Shown piece by piece: positions 36,632-46,480 of a DNA stretch of 64,000 nt (position 1 is the first letter of the stretch; every line of letters begins with the position of its first letter). This stretch comes from Calditrichaceae bacterium (lineage in GTDB: Bacteria; Calditrichota; Calditrichia; RBG-13-44-9; J075). Location of the stretch: the NCBI GenBank assembly GCA_013360445.1, contig JABWBP010000024.1, positions 1 to 64,000 on the forward strand, given 5' to 3'. Below the pieces are notes generated by a model. It was not told the DNA's origin and did no database searches. It worked only from the letters and a program-made list of their open reading frames with translations. The position numbers and the translations under genes are program-made.

Positions 36632-38649
36632 CACTGCTTCCTCTCCAGCTTCTCCACCTCTTCCCCGCAGCGGAACATCGCGGCGCCAAAGTAGGGATTT
36701 TCCACCCCCTGCTTATTTTGCAGCCAGTAAGCGCCCTTATTGTTGAAGGCCATGGGGCAGAAGTAGCGGTACACCGGCTGCGCCCCGCCGGCGCCGAATT
36801 GTTTGAGCGCCGCGTAAAGGGCTTCCGAGAGCGGCTCGAAGGCGGCGCGGGCCTGCTCCGCGTTCTGAGCGCCGGCGATCCTGCCGGAGCTGTCTTTGAG
36901 CTTCGCGGACATTTCCATCCAGGCTTCATGGGCGCGGCCTTTCAGCAGGCTCATATCAATTTTTTGCAGCCTGGTCTGAAAATCCCTCGCCTGCCGTTTG
37001 GCTTCATCAGGTTTGTCCCGGCTGAGCGCCTGCTGGATGTTGAAATATGTTGCCGTTAAGGATTCCAACGCTGATTTAAAAGCCGCGGGCGCATCGATAG
37101 CTTCTTGCCGGGTTTGCGAAGCGCTCGATTGAGCGCCCTTTTCCTTTGCAGCGTCATGTTGATGTCCCGCGGGCAGGGGTTCGCCGCCTTCCGGGCTCAT
37201 CATGCTGGGCTTCGCCCGGATTTGCAGATCGCTGTCGAGCTTGAAGTTGCCGTGCGTGACCACCTCTTCCCCCTCGCGCAAGCCTTCCCGCACGATGTAA
37301 TAATCCCCGGCGCGCGGCCCTAAGGCCACTTCCCGGCCCTCGAAGACCCCCTCCGCCCCGGGTTTGGCGACGTACACCACCGCGCGCCGGCCGGTAATCA
37401 GCGGCGCGGAAGCGGGGATCACCAGGGGAGCGTCTTTCTGGATGGCCGCGGCGGAGACGTAGCCCAAAGATTCCGCCCGCACCAGGTCCATCCCGCAAAT
37501 GTCACAATCCCCGGCATGGGTTTTCACGATTTCCGGGTGCATGGGGCAAACCCACTTGCCCGCCAGGGCGGGGTCCATCACCCTGCCGGAGACGGATAAT
37601 TTCGAGCGCACCGCCGCCCGCACGAACATCTCCGGCTTCAATTTGCCGTCCGGGTTGGGCACGTTCACGCGCACTTTTACGGTGCGGGTGGTAGGATTCA
37701 GCACCGGGTCGATGAACACGATTTTGCCCGGGAAAGTCTCTCCCGGGAACGCCTCCGTGGTAAACTCCACCTCCTGGCCGTAGCGAATCCATTCCAGGTC
37801 CGACTCGTAGGCGTCCAATTTCACCCAGACGTTGGAAAGGTCTGCAATGGTATAGATGGGCGTGCCGGTTTCCACGTACATGCCTTCCTGGGCGTTCCGC
37901 TGGATTACCACCCCGCTGATGGGCGAATAGATGGTGAGATGGTCGCTGGCCTTTCCCTGGCGCTCGATCTCCTGTATTTGCGCTTCGGTCAGCCCTAACA
38001 GGCGCAGCTTTTCCCGCACCGCTTCTAAGGTGCGCCGGGCGGTGTTGCGGATTTCCGGGTTGCCGCTGGCCGCCACCGTCTCGGCAGTCTGGGCGGCCTG
38101 GAGCAGCTCCTGCTGGGCAGAGACCAATTCGGGGCTGTAGAGATAGACCAGGTGGTCGCCCTTGCGCACCGAAGTGCCGGTGAAATCCACGTAGAGGCGG
38201 TCGATCCGCCCCGGAACCCAGGCGGAGATATAAGCCAGGCGGGTTTCGTCGTATTCCACTTTGCCGGACATGCGCACTTCCGCAGAAACGTATTTGCGTT
38301 CCACCGGCGCAGTCTGGATGTCGGCCAGTTTCCGGGCGGTTTCGGAGAGTTTCAATTCCCGCGGACCGGTCTCCCCGTCGCCGGCGCTGCTCACCGGGAT
38401 CAAATCCATGCCGCAGATCGGGCATTGGCCGGGGTTGGGCTGGCGAATCTGGGGGTGCATGGAGCAGGTCCAGGCCTGCACCCGGGCGGTTCCCTGCGCC
38501 GCGGCGCTCTCATGCGGATGAGCGCCGGAGCCGGAAGGCCCCCCGCCCAGGAAATAGCCCAGCGCAAACGCGGCTGCCACCACCGCAATCAGCGGCCAGC
38601 GCAGCTCCGGCTGCCATAGTTTGTTAATGATATTTTTTAAATTTTCCAT
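36631..38649 (-). CDS. cusB: CusB-type periplasmic adaptor with two heavy-metal-binding domains
   Basis: 672 residues from ATG 38649 (MENLKNIINKLWQPELRWPL), with GGAG upstream; the longer frame to 38730 lacks a ribosome-binding site. After a TM anchor (about 20-37) comes a heavy-metal-binding motif WTCSMHPQIRQPNPGQCPIC (about 62-81), then the membrane-fusion barrel and lipoyl-like hairpin, with a second CPMHPEI...CDICGMD motif (about 372-398). The C-terminal 150 residues are DUF3347-like, ending YRYFCPMAFNNKGAYWLQNK with a further Cys/Met metal site. Such domains hand Cu(I)/Ag(I) to the pump. Three putative metal sites in one adaptor are more than in E. coli CusB. It bridges CusA and the outer-membrane channel. 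Confidence 0.9.
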   Translation of the reverse strand: MENLKNIINKLWQPELRWPLIAVVAAAFALGYFLGGGPSGSGAHPHESAAAQGTARVQAWTCSMHPQIRQPNPGQCPICGMDLIPVSSAGDGETGPRELKLSETARKLADIQTAPVERKYVSAEVRMSGKVEYDETRLAYISAWVPGRIDRLYVDFTGTSVRKGDHLVYLYSPELVSAQQELLQAAQTAETVAASGNPEIRNTARRTLEAVREKLRLLGLTEAQIQEIERQGKASDHLTIYSPISGVVIQRNAQEGMYVETGTPIYTIADLSNVWVKLDAYESDLEWIRYGQEVEFTTEAFPGETFPGKIVFIDPVLNPTTRTVKVRVNVPNPDGKLKPEMFVRAAVRSKLSVSGRVMDPALAGKWVCPMHPEIVKTHAGDCDICGMDLVRAESLGYVSAAAIQKDAPLVIPASAPLITGRRAVVYVAKPGAEGVFEGREVALGPRAGDYYIVREGLREGEEVVTHGNFKLDSDLQIRAKPSMMSPEGGEPLPAGHQHDAAKEKGAQSSASQTRQEAIDAPAAFKSALESLTATYFNIQQALSRDKPDEAKRQARDFQTRLQKIDMSLLKGRAHEAWMEMSAKLKDSSGRIAGAQNAEQARAAFEPLSEALYAALKQFGAGGAQPVYRYFCPMAFNNKGAYWLQNKQGVENPYFGAAMFRCGEEVEKLERKQ

Positions 38650-38733
38650 ATCGAATGACTCCTGGAGTAGTTCTGTTTTGTGTTTCTCAATTTCAAATTC
38701 CCTGCAAAGCTGAAGCTTTGCACTCCTCATTTC

Positions 38734-40086
38734 TCACTCCCTCCCTGCCAGCATCTCTAACTCCGCCAGGCGCTGGGCGCAATCGGCCTGCGCTCTTTCC
38801 AGGGCCAGTTGAAACTCCAGGTAGGTGCGCTGGGCGTCCACCAGGTCCAAAAAATCCACTTTCCCGGTTTCAAAGGCGGATTGGGTTACGTTCAAAGCCT
38901 GTTTTGCGCGGGGCAGGAGCGCCTCGCGGTACAGCTTTTCCCTGCGACCGGCGTCGCGAAACTGGTAGAGCGCCATCTGCAGGGCGGAGAGCAGCTCATT
39001 TCCCAGGTTCTGCCGCGCTTGCAGGGAAGCCTGGTAACCGGCGCGGGCCTCGTTGACCGCGGCGCGGTTCTTTCCCCACCAGAGCGGCAGGTTGAGGCCC
39101 ACCATGGCCATCAGGGGATTTTTACCGCTGCCCTGCATTTCCGGCGAGCTTGCCGCGCCTAAAATGCCATATTCCACTCCTAAGGTAATATCCGGGTAGT
39201 AACTTTTCCGGGCCAGGGAGGCGGAGAATTTCTCTCTTTCGATTTGAAATCCCGAGGCTTTCAAATCCGGGTTGTGCTCTTGCAGCCAGGCGATCCATCG
39301 CTCCTCGGAAACGTTCACCGTATCCCGGGGAATTCTGCCCGGCGGGGGAAGCTCTGCCCGGGAAGGCCGGTTGAGGGCGGCGTTCAGGCGCGCCCGAACC
39401 GGGTTCAGCATGTCGGACATGCTTCGCAGCTGGTCTTCCAACTTATCCCTTTCCACCTGGGCTTTGATGAGGCTGGAATGGGGAACGGCGCCGGCGCGAT
39501 ACTTGGCCAGCACCACTTCTTCCAGGTAGCGCAGCAGTTGCACGTTTTCCTCCATCACTGCGATGGCGCGGAGCAGGTAAGCATATTCGTAATAGGCGTC
39601 TTTTACCTCAAAGAATACCCGCAGGCGGGCGGCCTGGTACATGGCCCCGGCCATATTGGCCTCCTCCAGGGCGGCGTCTCCCCGCAGTCGCAGGGTTCCG
39701 AACCAGGGAAACATTTGCTCCAGGGAGAGGCGGTGCTTTTCCGGCCGCATGGGGGTTTCCATTTCCTGAACGGCGTAGCGATAAGCGAACATAGGATCCG
39801 CTAATGCCCGGGCCTGGGGAACCCGTTGCAGCGAGGATTTCCAGCGGTTGAAGGCAGATTTCAAATCCGGGTTGTTCAGTTCCGCATAATTCAACAGTAC
39901 GTTCAAAGAAGCGGAATCGCCGGGGAAGAGCAGTTCACTTTCCCCCGCTTCCGGGGCTGCCGGCAATTGCAGGGATTTTTCGACTTCCGCGGCTTCCCGG
40001 AAGGCGGCGCTTTCCCGCCCCCCGGCGCAGGCACACAGCAAGATAAAAACAAAAGCAATGAACACCATTGGCTGAACGGTTCTCAT
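38734..40086 (-). CDS. cusC: CusC/TolC-type outer-membrane efflux lipoprotein
   Basis: 450 residues from ATG 40086, preceded by CAGGAG. Signal peptide with lipobox LLCAC, so it is predicted to be lipidated as CusC is. The mature protein shows the TolC family's paired helical repeats: LNYAELNNPDLKSAFNRWKS (about 69-88) and its counterpart EHNPDLKASGFQIEREKFSA (about 271-290). It ends with FLDLVDAQRTYLEFQLALER, the typical second-repeat motif. It forms the outer-membrane duct of the pump. The stop is 84 bases before the adaptor ATG. Confidence 0.9.
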   Translation of the reverse strand: MRTVQPMVFIAFVFILLCACAGGRESAAFREAAEVEKSLQLPAAPEAGESELLFPGDSASLNVLLNYAELNNPDLKSAFNRWKSSLQRVPQARALADPMFAYRYAVQEMETPMRPEKHRLSLEQMFPWFGTLRLRGDAALEEANMAGAMYQAARLRVFFEVKDAYYEYAYLLRAIAVMEENVQLLRYLEEVVLAKYRAGAVPHSSLIKAQVERDKLEDQLRSMSDMLNPVRARLNAALNRPSRAELPPPGRIPRDTVNVSEERWIAWLQEHNPDLKASGFQIEREKFSASLARKSYYPDITLGVEYGILGAASSPEMQGSGKNPLMAMVGLNLPLWWGKNRAAVNEARAGYQASLQARQNLGNELLSALQMALYQFRDAGRREKLYREALLPRAKQALNVTQSAFETGKVDFLDLVDAQRTYLEFQLALERAQADCAQRLAELEMLAGRE

Positions 40087-40126
40087 TGGATACTCCTGAT
40101 GAGTTTGAAGATCGGCGAAGGGGGGG

Positions 40127-40244
40127 GTGAAGCGTGATGCGTAAAACGTAACGGAATACGGAATACGAAATACGGAGTGAATGTTTATTGCGTATTCCGT
40201 TTTTCTTACGCATTACGAATTACGTTTCACGCATCACGCTTCAC
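40127..40244. repeat. Large palindrome of GTGAAGCGTGATGCGT and GGAATACG words
   Basis: Arm GTGAAGCGTGATGCGTAAAA (first 20 bases of the 25-bp arm 40127-40151) pairs with 40220-40244 with one mismatch. An inner arm CGGAATACG (40152-40160) pairs with 40191-40199. It lies between the cus operon start and the small Cys-rich gene. Confidence 0.85.
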
Positions 40245-40294
40245 GTTCCCCTTCACTTCGATAATAGGGTTCGGAGCGGGGCAAACCTGCCCGA

Positions 40295-40822
40295 TCAAAT
40301 GAGAAATGCCCGGTGGATCAAATAGAGCGGGGGGGATGAATCAGTGAGACGATGATTGACGAGTGTGGAAATGCAAAACGGTTGGGGAGAAATATCGAAA
40401 ATTGCCGGAATGGTATTGCCGGTGAAGAGCAGCGGGGCTTTCTTGAGCGGTTCCGCGGCCGGCAGCGCGGGGGACGGCGCAGGGGCGCCGGTGAGGCACG
40501 CCGCCGCACACCAATCGAGCGATTCAGGAGCGGCAGAATAATTTTTACCGGCTTGTGAATGGCCGGGAGAGCAAGCCGCCGGTGCATCCGCCGGAGAAGC
40601 GGCCGGGGAAGAATGGCATCCGGCAGGTTCGGCGGGTTCCGATTCGGCCGGGAGGGCAGCGGCGGCGCAGCAGTTTTCTTCGATATTTTTATGAAAGGAA
40701 GAGCGGCAGGCCTGCCCGGGCGCATGGTTACAAAGGCAAATCGCCTGGAAACCGCTCACTTGCGACCACAGGAAGAACTGGATGACCCAGCCGATAAAAT
40801 TTAGCTTACGAATTGCTTTCAT
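40295..40822 (-). CDS. Putative secreted Cys/His-containing protein upstream of cus operon
   Basis: 175 residues. The N-terminus (KLNFIGWVIQFFLWSQVSGF) resembles a signal peptide or TM helix. The rest is Ala/Pro-rich with about ten cysteines and several histidines (AICLCNHAPGQAC, NCCAAAA, GCHSSP, DWCAAACL). I recognise no family. The position just before the copper/silver efflux operon and the metal-liganding residues suggest a periplasmic metal-binding partner or sensor. The ribosome-binding site before ATG 40822 is weak and the composition (Ala, Pro) could be that of a spurious GC-rich frame, so the call is tentative. Confidence 0.5.
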   Translation of the reverse strand: MKAIRKLNFIGWVIQFFLWSQVSGFQAICLCNHAPGQACRSSFHKNIEENCCAAAALPAESEPAEPAGCHSSPAASPADAPAACSPGHSQAGKNYSAAPESLDWCAAACLTGAPAPSPALPAAEPLKKAPLLFTGNTIPAIFDISPQPFCISTLVNHRLTDSSPPLYLIHRAFLI

Positions 40823-41005
40823 CGCATAACCGCTTTCGGGATAACGCCCGCCTGCCCGGGCCGGCTTTCAATAGCGCTGCCAATATATCAAATTTGCGTG
40901 AGCGGTTCAAGTGAGAAAATCCTTCAGCCTCCGGGCTGCAAGCTGCCCCACCCTGCCGGAGCCTGGCTACCGGAATCCGGCAGGGATATTGGGGCGTCTT
41001 CAGGC

Positions 41006-44000
41006 TCAGCGCAACAATACCATCTTGCCTGTTTGCCTGTAGGCGCCAGGCAGGCGGCTTCGGCTAAACTCTCCTGCCTGAAAATGATACAAATACACGC
41101 CCGAGGCCGCGGCATTCCCCCGCTCATCCCGGCCATTCCAGGCGACCCGGTGGCTGCCCGCTTCCATCTCTTGATTCAGCAGCGTTTTTACCAGCCACCC
41201 CTGGAGGTCGTAAATCTTCAGGGTGATATGGCTGGCTTGCGGAAGCTGGAATTCAATGTTGGTGGCGGGATTGAAAGGGTTGGGATAGTTTTGGGAAAGA
41301 GCGAACTGCCCGGGAACTTCGGCATTGGCAGGGGCAGGCACTTTCCCGGCCAGCCGCGGCTGCAAAGTTTCCGCCCGCAGATCATACACCTCCCTTCGAC
41401 AAGCTCAGGACACTGCAGCTATCTGTGGGCCGTCTTTTCCCGGATCGTAGAGGTTGAAGAAGGTCGCCCCTTCCACCTGGATACGCCGGCTTACAAAGGC
41501 GCTCAATTCGATTTCAAACGTATCGCTTATGGCAATGTAGCGGGTGCTGTCATTTCCCAGGATGCTACTTTGGAAGGTGTACACGGTTTGCAATACCTGG
41601 CCGGTATTCCCGTCTTTCAGGCGTAAGCGCAGCAGGGGAAGTGAAAAAGGATTGCCGCCTGTGGGTGAGACTCTCTTGAGGTTGCGCCCCACGATCTGCA
41701 CTGGAACAATCAGCCGTTCCCCGGGCTGGCTGACATTTATGGCAGTGAAGCAGAAGGCATTTTCCGGGTTGATGAGCGAATCGCGGTAGAGCGGTTTGAC
41801 CGGCTGGGCGCCGTTGGTTGTCAGCCATTGCGGATCGGCGATCTCGAAGGTAATGTCGCCGTCGATGGGAAGTTGGTTTCCGCCGGAGAGGGCATCTTTG
41901 AGGCGGAAGTAGATTCTTCGCGAATGGGGCAGGCCCGCCTGACCCCGACCGGCAAGGGATTCCACGGGAGTCAGGGAGATCTCGCCGTGCTGAACCCGGT
42001 AGGGGGAGGCGGCATGTTCGCTCCAAACGGCGTGGGGAACGTCAGAGTCGCCGAAGCGCAGGGAAGAGAGCGAAGTGGGGAGGATCGGGCATTTGCCAAT
42101 CCGGTTCCGGGAAGCCGGCCAGGTTAGATTGCACCAGGTAATTGTCTTCCGAGAGGTCATACTCCGCCCAGGCAATCACTCTTTTATCTTCCCGCGACCC
42201 GGAGATTTCGTGCAGGTAGGCCAGGGCGGGGGTCTGGTTGAGGAGATTGGCGGCGGCTGCGGCAATGCGCCCATCCTTTTGCCACTGCCCGAGGGCGTTC
42301 TGGGAGGCGGAGTAGATGTTGCCGCGGTCTTCATAGACCAGGTAGGGTTTGCGGGTGGAGGCGTCGGCCCAGTGGTAGGTGATCTTGCGGCCGTTGTTGC
42401 CGGCGGTGGCTTCGGGAATGTCGGAGGTGCGGCGGCCTTTCAGGTTGGCGGTGAGGGTGGCGTTGGGGTTCAGAAATTTGACAGCCGCCGGATTGGAATT
42501 AGGATTCCACATAAAAATTTCTGCCGGATTGTAGCTCCAACTTTCCCAGTCAAAGGTAATCGTTTTACCATTGACAGTAGCATCCTGAGCAGGGGCTTGA
42601 ACGGAGTAATAGGGGGGAATAGGATTTGGTTCATTTCCTCCTTGATCCAAAAACATACCCATGTGTTCATTAAGTGGATCGTTGGGAGAGAAGGTCCAGG
42701 GAGCGGCGCTGGTATCGAATTGGGCCGCCATGCCTTGGTTTCTGATGCCGTAAGGAGGATCGTTGTAGTAAATCCACCAGGGGTCTTTGAGGGCAATCTC
42801 TCCCCCGCTGCGCCGTGGATGAAATGGTTTTGCAGGGTAACGGTTTCCGCAGTTTTGAAATGGGCTGAGATTCTTGGTTGATTGGAAACGATCCCAAAAT
42901 GCTCATGATTAATTTCGCTGAAAAAAACATCATTTAATTGCCACTGGTTATACTTTTCAGGCGTGCCGGTCTTAAAATCCTGCCTGGCGCGGAATACCTC
43001 ATTGCTGCCGATTTCCAGGGGAATCTCCGCTGGCACGAAATAATCCATAAACTCATCGTTTAACCATCGCCCTATTTTGTCAAAAGATTCTTCCTCTTCA
43101 TCTACCTGGTCAACCTCTACCTTCACCAGGCTGGTTTCATCCTGGATAAACCAGTTAAAATAGGCCTGCCGTTCGTTGTAAGGCTGGTGTTCTGCTTTTC
43201 GCTCGCACCAGAAAGCATAAGCCAGGCCTTCGCTGCTGGCTACCCCATGATAATCACCTAAAAAAGAGAGTTCAGTATCATTAATGATCGTAAAACCGTT
43301 CGCGCTTCCCAACGAATAAGGCCCCTGGAAGGTGTTGCCGCCGTCTGTGGTATATTTGAGATGGGCATAAATTGGATCGTTCCAAACTGTGCCGCTGGAA
43401 TAATAAAAGAAATACAGCACTCCATCAGGAGCAACAGACACCGCCGGCATCCATTGTTCACCGGAAGATATGTCCACATTGAAAATACTGATCTCGTTGG
43501 TTATCAAATCCCTTACCCATCGAAAAACGCCACTGCTGATTCCGCCTTTGAACATGAGAATGTTGGCGTCGTTGCCACCTTTACCCGCCCAAACCACATA
43601 AGCTGTTCCATTGAGTGGGCTCACTGCAATGGTGGGATAGCTGTTAGCTCGTATATGGTTTTTTACATAATAATGATCATTAGCCCCTCTAATACCAATC
43701 TGAACGGTGTTTACATTGGCCTCGCTGACAAAGGTATTGCCCTCATCTTCTGAGCGTTTAACGCTTATTCTCACCACCCGCCCATCGATTTTACCTAAAT
43801 CCGCCCAGGCAATAAAGACTTCCCCCTGGGGGCCCACCGCCAGATAAGACCCCTGTCTGTTGTAATCGGCAGAAGGGGGAACCGGAGCCGGGCTGATTAT
43901 CTGAAAGCTGTTCCCGCCATCGGTCGAACGAAACAGGTCGATATAATCATTTCCCGCGGCTAATATGGTTACCGATACATAAATATTATAATATCCGCTG

Positions 44001-44449
44001 CCGTTCAATACCGGGCTGACCGCCATCCAGGGTTTATCAAAATTGGAATTGGCAAAATCCTTTACTTCGATGCGATTACCCCAACTTATACCACCATCGC
44101 TTGATTTATATAAATACAATGCCTCCTCACCCCTGTTCTGATAAACCAAATACGCCGTTCCGGCCGGGTCAAAAGCAATCACCGGATCGGCGGCGCCTTC
44201 GGTGGTAAACGTTCCATTTCCTTCCCAATAATTGCCGCCGTTGAAGGTATAGTAGTAACCTACATATTTCTGATTTTGAGCATTATCCAGGCTGATCACC
44301 GCGCCGATCAAATTATGGGGATTGGTGGGATTGATGGCGATAGGCGTTTCCACCTGGGCATAATTGCCTGGCTTCACCCAGGTCTGGCAATACCCTGAGC
44401 TATAGATGCTCAATATGAGAAGTAAGAGAGATAGAGTTAAGAACCTCAT
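41006..44449 (-). pseudogene. Secreted BNR/sialidase-like repeat protein with T9SS domain, broken at three places
   Basis: Four consecutive open segments together make a protein of about 1145 residues. ATG 44449 follows GGAGGGC; the signal peptide ends near YSSGYCQ. The first 530 residues contain BNR-like beta-propeller strands (SSDGGISWGN, SADGGNSF-type and STDGGNSFQII). The frame changes after HFIHGAAGE at a five-C run (plus 42802-42806, one base missing), again near the G run 42077-42080 (one extra base), and a TGA stops it at 41405-41407, inside the CCTGAGCTTGTCGAAGGG repeat. Beyond this the same frame continues into a T9SS domain ([18 protein letters not shown]) ending KMVLLR. Sialidase-type proteins bind or cleave glycans; catalytic Asp-box residues were not confirmed. 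Its GC is lower than that of the cus operon. Confidence 0.8.
41392..41409. repeat. Copy 2 of CCTGAGCTTGTCGAAGGG inside a coding frame
   Basis: These 18 bases are the reverse complement of 4907-4924. Here they lie inside the T9SS-protein gene and supply its in-frame TGA stop (41405-41407), which separates the body from the sorting domain. Confidence 0.75.
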
Positions 44450-44481
44450 GATTAGCCCTCCTGATTTTGAGGTTAAAGTGA

Positions 44482-45855
44482 TTATTGCCGCCATCCCCTG
44501 AGGATGAGACCTTTGTTGCCAATCTGGCCCACGGCAACCATCAAGTTTCCCTTATACGCAACCTCACCATAATATCCGTCAAACAGCGGCCAGGCTGAAC
44601 CGGCATAATGATGCCATGATATTCCATTGAAATGTGATACCAACCCAAAGGCCCCTACAATGAGAATGTCGTTAATATCATTACCGCGGATGGCAGATTT
44701 ATATAAAAGGGGATGAGTACCATTTGCTTGCCAAATCTCTCCCAGATGGCGAATTGAAAAAACCCCATCTCCGACGACATAGTATCTTTTCCCGGGCATA
44801 AACCATAAGCCGGTGACCGTCCAGGCCAACCCACTATCGGGAACGGTTTTGAGGTACTGGCCTTCGACCCTCAGTAACATCTTTGCATGATTAACCTGAA
44901 AAGCCTTCGACCCTACTATCAATATTTCCCATTCCCCGGTTTGAGGATTAATAGCCCCCCAAATGTCGTGCATATCTACTTCCAGGCCGTAGCCCATCTG
45001 CCGCCAGTTTTGGCCGTTGTAGTGAACAATATTACCTTCCTCTCCCACAAAATAAAGATTCTCCGAAGAAGTGCCCCAGATTTTCCTAACCCTGAATGCT
45101 CCCGGAAACCCATTGTTAGAATTATAAATAATCCACTGCTGACCGTCCCAATGGCGGGCACTCCCCTGCCCCATCCAGACATCGTTCGGGCCAAATGCAA
45201 AAACAGAATAAATTTCACCAAATCCCGGTCCCGGCACCATAAACCGCCTTAATTCCCAGTCCAATCCATCCCAATGTACCGCATTATAGGGCGGCACCCA
45301 GTTGCCCAGGCTGTCAAAGGTGTCGGTCTCCGCGGTATGAATTTCCCCCACTGCCCAGATGTCATTTTCGTTTACAATTGCCACGTCGTAGAGCACGCTG
45401 CTGCCATGCACCCCGCCAAATTCAAAGATTTCCCACTGGAAATTATGGCTGGTGGTATCCATGGTAGTAATGCTTACCGGATCCGCGCCAACTATCTTCT
45501 GCCCGTTTTTGCGCAGTTCTGCCCGGTAGGTGTAATTATGCGCCGGGAACAGTGCAGAGTCGTGGATGGTGGTATCGGCAATTGCACCGCTCAGGTTGTA
45601 AATCTCGCTGCTGTCGCGCCAGATTATAATTTGCTGCTCCGCGGCAGTCTCCTGGGCGCCCAGGCGCAGCCAGGCTTCGGTCACGGCCAGGTCTTCTACG
45701 GTGAGAGTTAGCTGCGGGTTGGGCAGGGTTACCGGGGTGGTTTGCTTTTCGCAGCTTATCAGAAATAAAAAGTAAAAAGGAAGAAGGAAAAAGTGAAAAG
45801 GAAGAGAGAAAAAGATTATGGTTCTATTGTATATCGCGATGATGGCATCGACCAT
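44482..45855 (-). CDS. Lipoprotein with beta-propeller-type repeats
   Basis: 457 residues from ATG 45855, with GAGGTC upstream. The N-terminus is a long hydrophobic signal with lipobox FLISC, so surface lipidation is predicted. Residues about 45-130 form a fibronectin-III-like region. The rest repeats the pattern xDIWAVGE...VHWDGLDWE, DVWMGQGSARHWDGQQW and IVHYNGQNW, which is a beta-propeller fold used in binding rather than a known catalytic site. The stop is 32 bases before the ATG of the broken BNR protein, so they could be co-transcribed. Function unknown; extracellular glycan or protein binding is likely. Confidence 0.75.
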   Translation of the reverse strand: MVDAIIAIYNRTIIFFSLPFHFFLLPFYFLFLISCEKQTTPVTLPNPQLTLTVEDLAVTEAWLRLGAQETAAEQQIIIWRDSSEIYNLSGAIADTTIHDSALFPAHNYTYRAELRKNGQKIVGADPVSITTMDTTSHNFQWEIFEFGGVHGSSVLYDVAIVNENDIWAVGEIHTAETDTFDSLGNWVPPYNAVHWDGLDWELRRFMVPGPGFGEIYSVFAFGPNDVWMGQGSARHWDGQQWIIYNSNNGFPGAFRVRKIWGTSSENLYFVGEEGNIVHYNGQNWRQMGYGLEVDMHDIWGAINPQTGEWEILIVGSKAFQVNHAKMLLRVEGQYLKTVPDSGLAWTVTGLWFMPGKRYYVVGDGVFSIRHLGEIWQANGTHPLLYKSAIRGNDINDILIVGAFGLVSHFNGISWHHYAGSAWPLFDGYYGEVAYKGNLMVAVGQIGNKGLILRGWRQ

Positions 45856-46480
45856 GGTTTATGACCTCATTTTTGGTTTTAAGGGAAAGATAAGGATTTT
45901 GCGGGGGGAATGCGTTTGCTGAGAAATTTTAAACGAAAAGGGGAGGGAAGAAAAAAACGGAAAATATTCCTCTTCCCGGCGCAGAAGAGAGGTTTTGCAA
46001 AGCTGCCCATGGCATTCTCCCGCTTCAATCACCGTTATTACCCCGGGAAAATCGGCCACTTCCTCTATGGATGCGCGTCAGGGGGAGAAGGCGTTACAAC
46101 ATTCGTACCACCGGTTCAGGCAACCACGTTTCCTTATTACGGCAGCAAGTTAAGCGAAGGCATTCTCAAAAACCAGGACTTCGGTCAGGTTAAAACATGA
46201 TTTTGGGCAAGTTTGGGGCGATAAACTGCCGGGAGGGCAGCTACCCACTCTGCACCGGTTTTTAGAAATATCCCTTTTCACAATTTAAAAAGATTTTGTA
46301 ATTTAGCGCCGTAGTGGATAAGCAATGATGTCTCATTAGTGCAGTAAAAAAGGTGAAAGCCCTCGATGCCCGAATCGATGTCTGCCGTTACCGCTGCTCT
46401 CCAGGATGGAGCCGCTGTCAAACAACCAGGGATGGCTGTACGACCCATGTCTAACCCCTCATCTATCAAAGGAAGTGATC
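45856..46480. other. Intergenic region, no gene seen
   Basis: 625 bases between divergently placed genes. It must contain promoters for the lipoprotein gene and for glgC. I see no clear -35/-10 pair, riboswitch core or repeat family. The short frames at 45910-46200 and 46278-46469 lack ribosome-binding sites and similarity. Confidence 0.4.

Noticed and set aside
42075-42881. 268-codon plus-strand frame
   Set aside because: Antisense to the broken BNR protein; Gly/Val-rich shadow without motif.
46200-46300. Possible riboswitch (GGGAGGGCAGCTACCC) upstream of glgC
   Set aside because: I could not match it to a known aptamer core, and no terminator or sequestering helix was evident.
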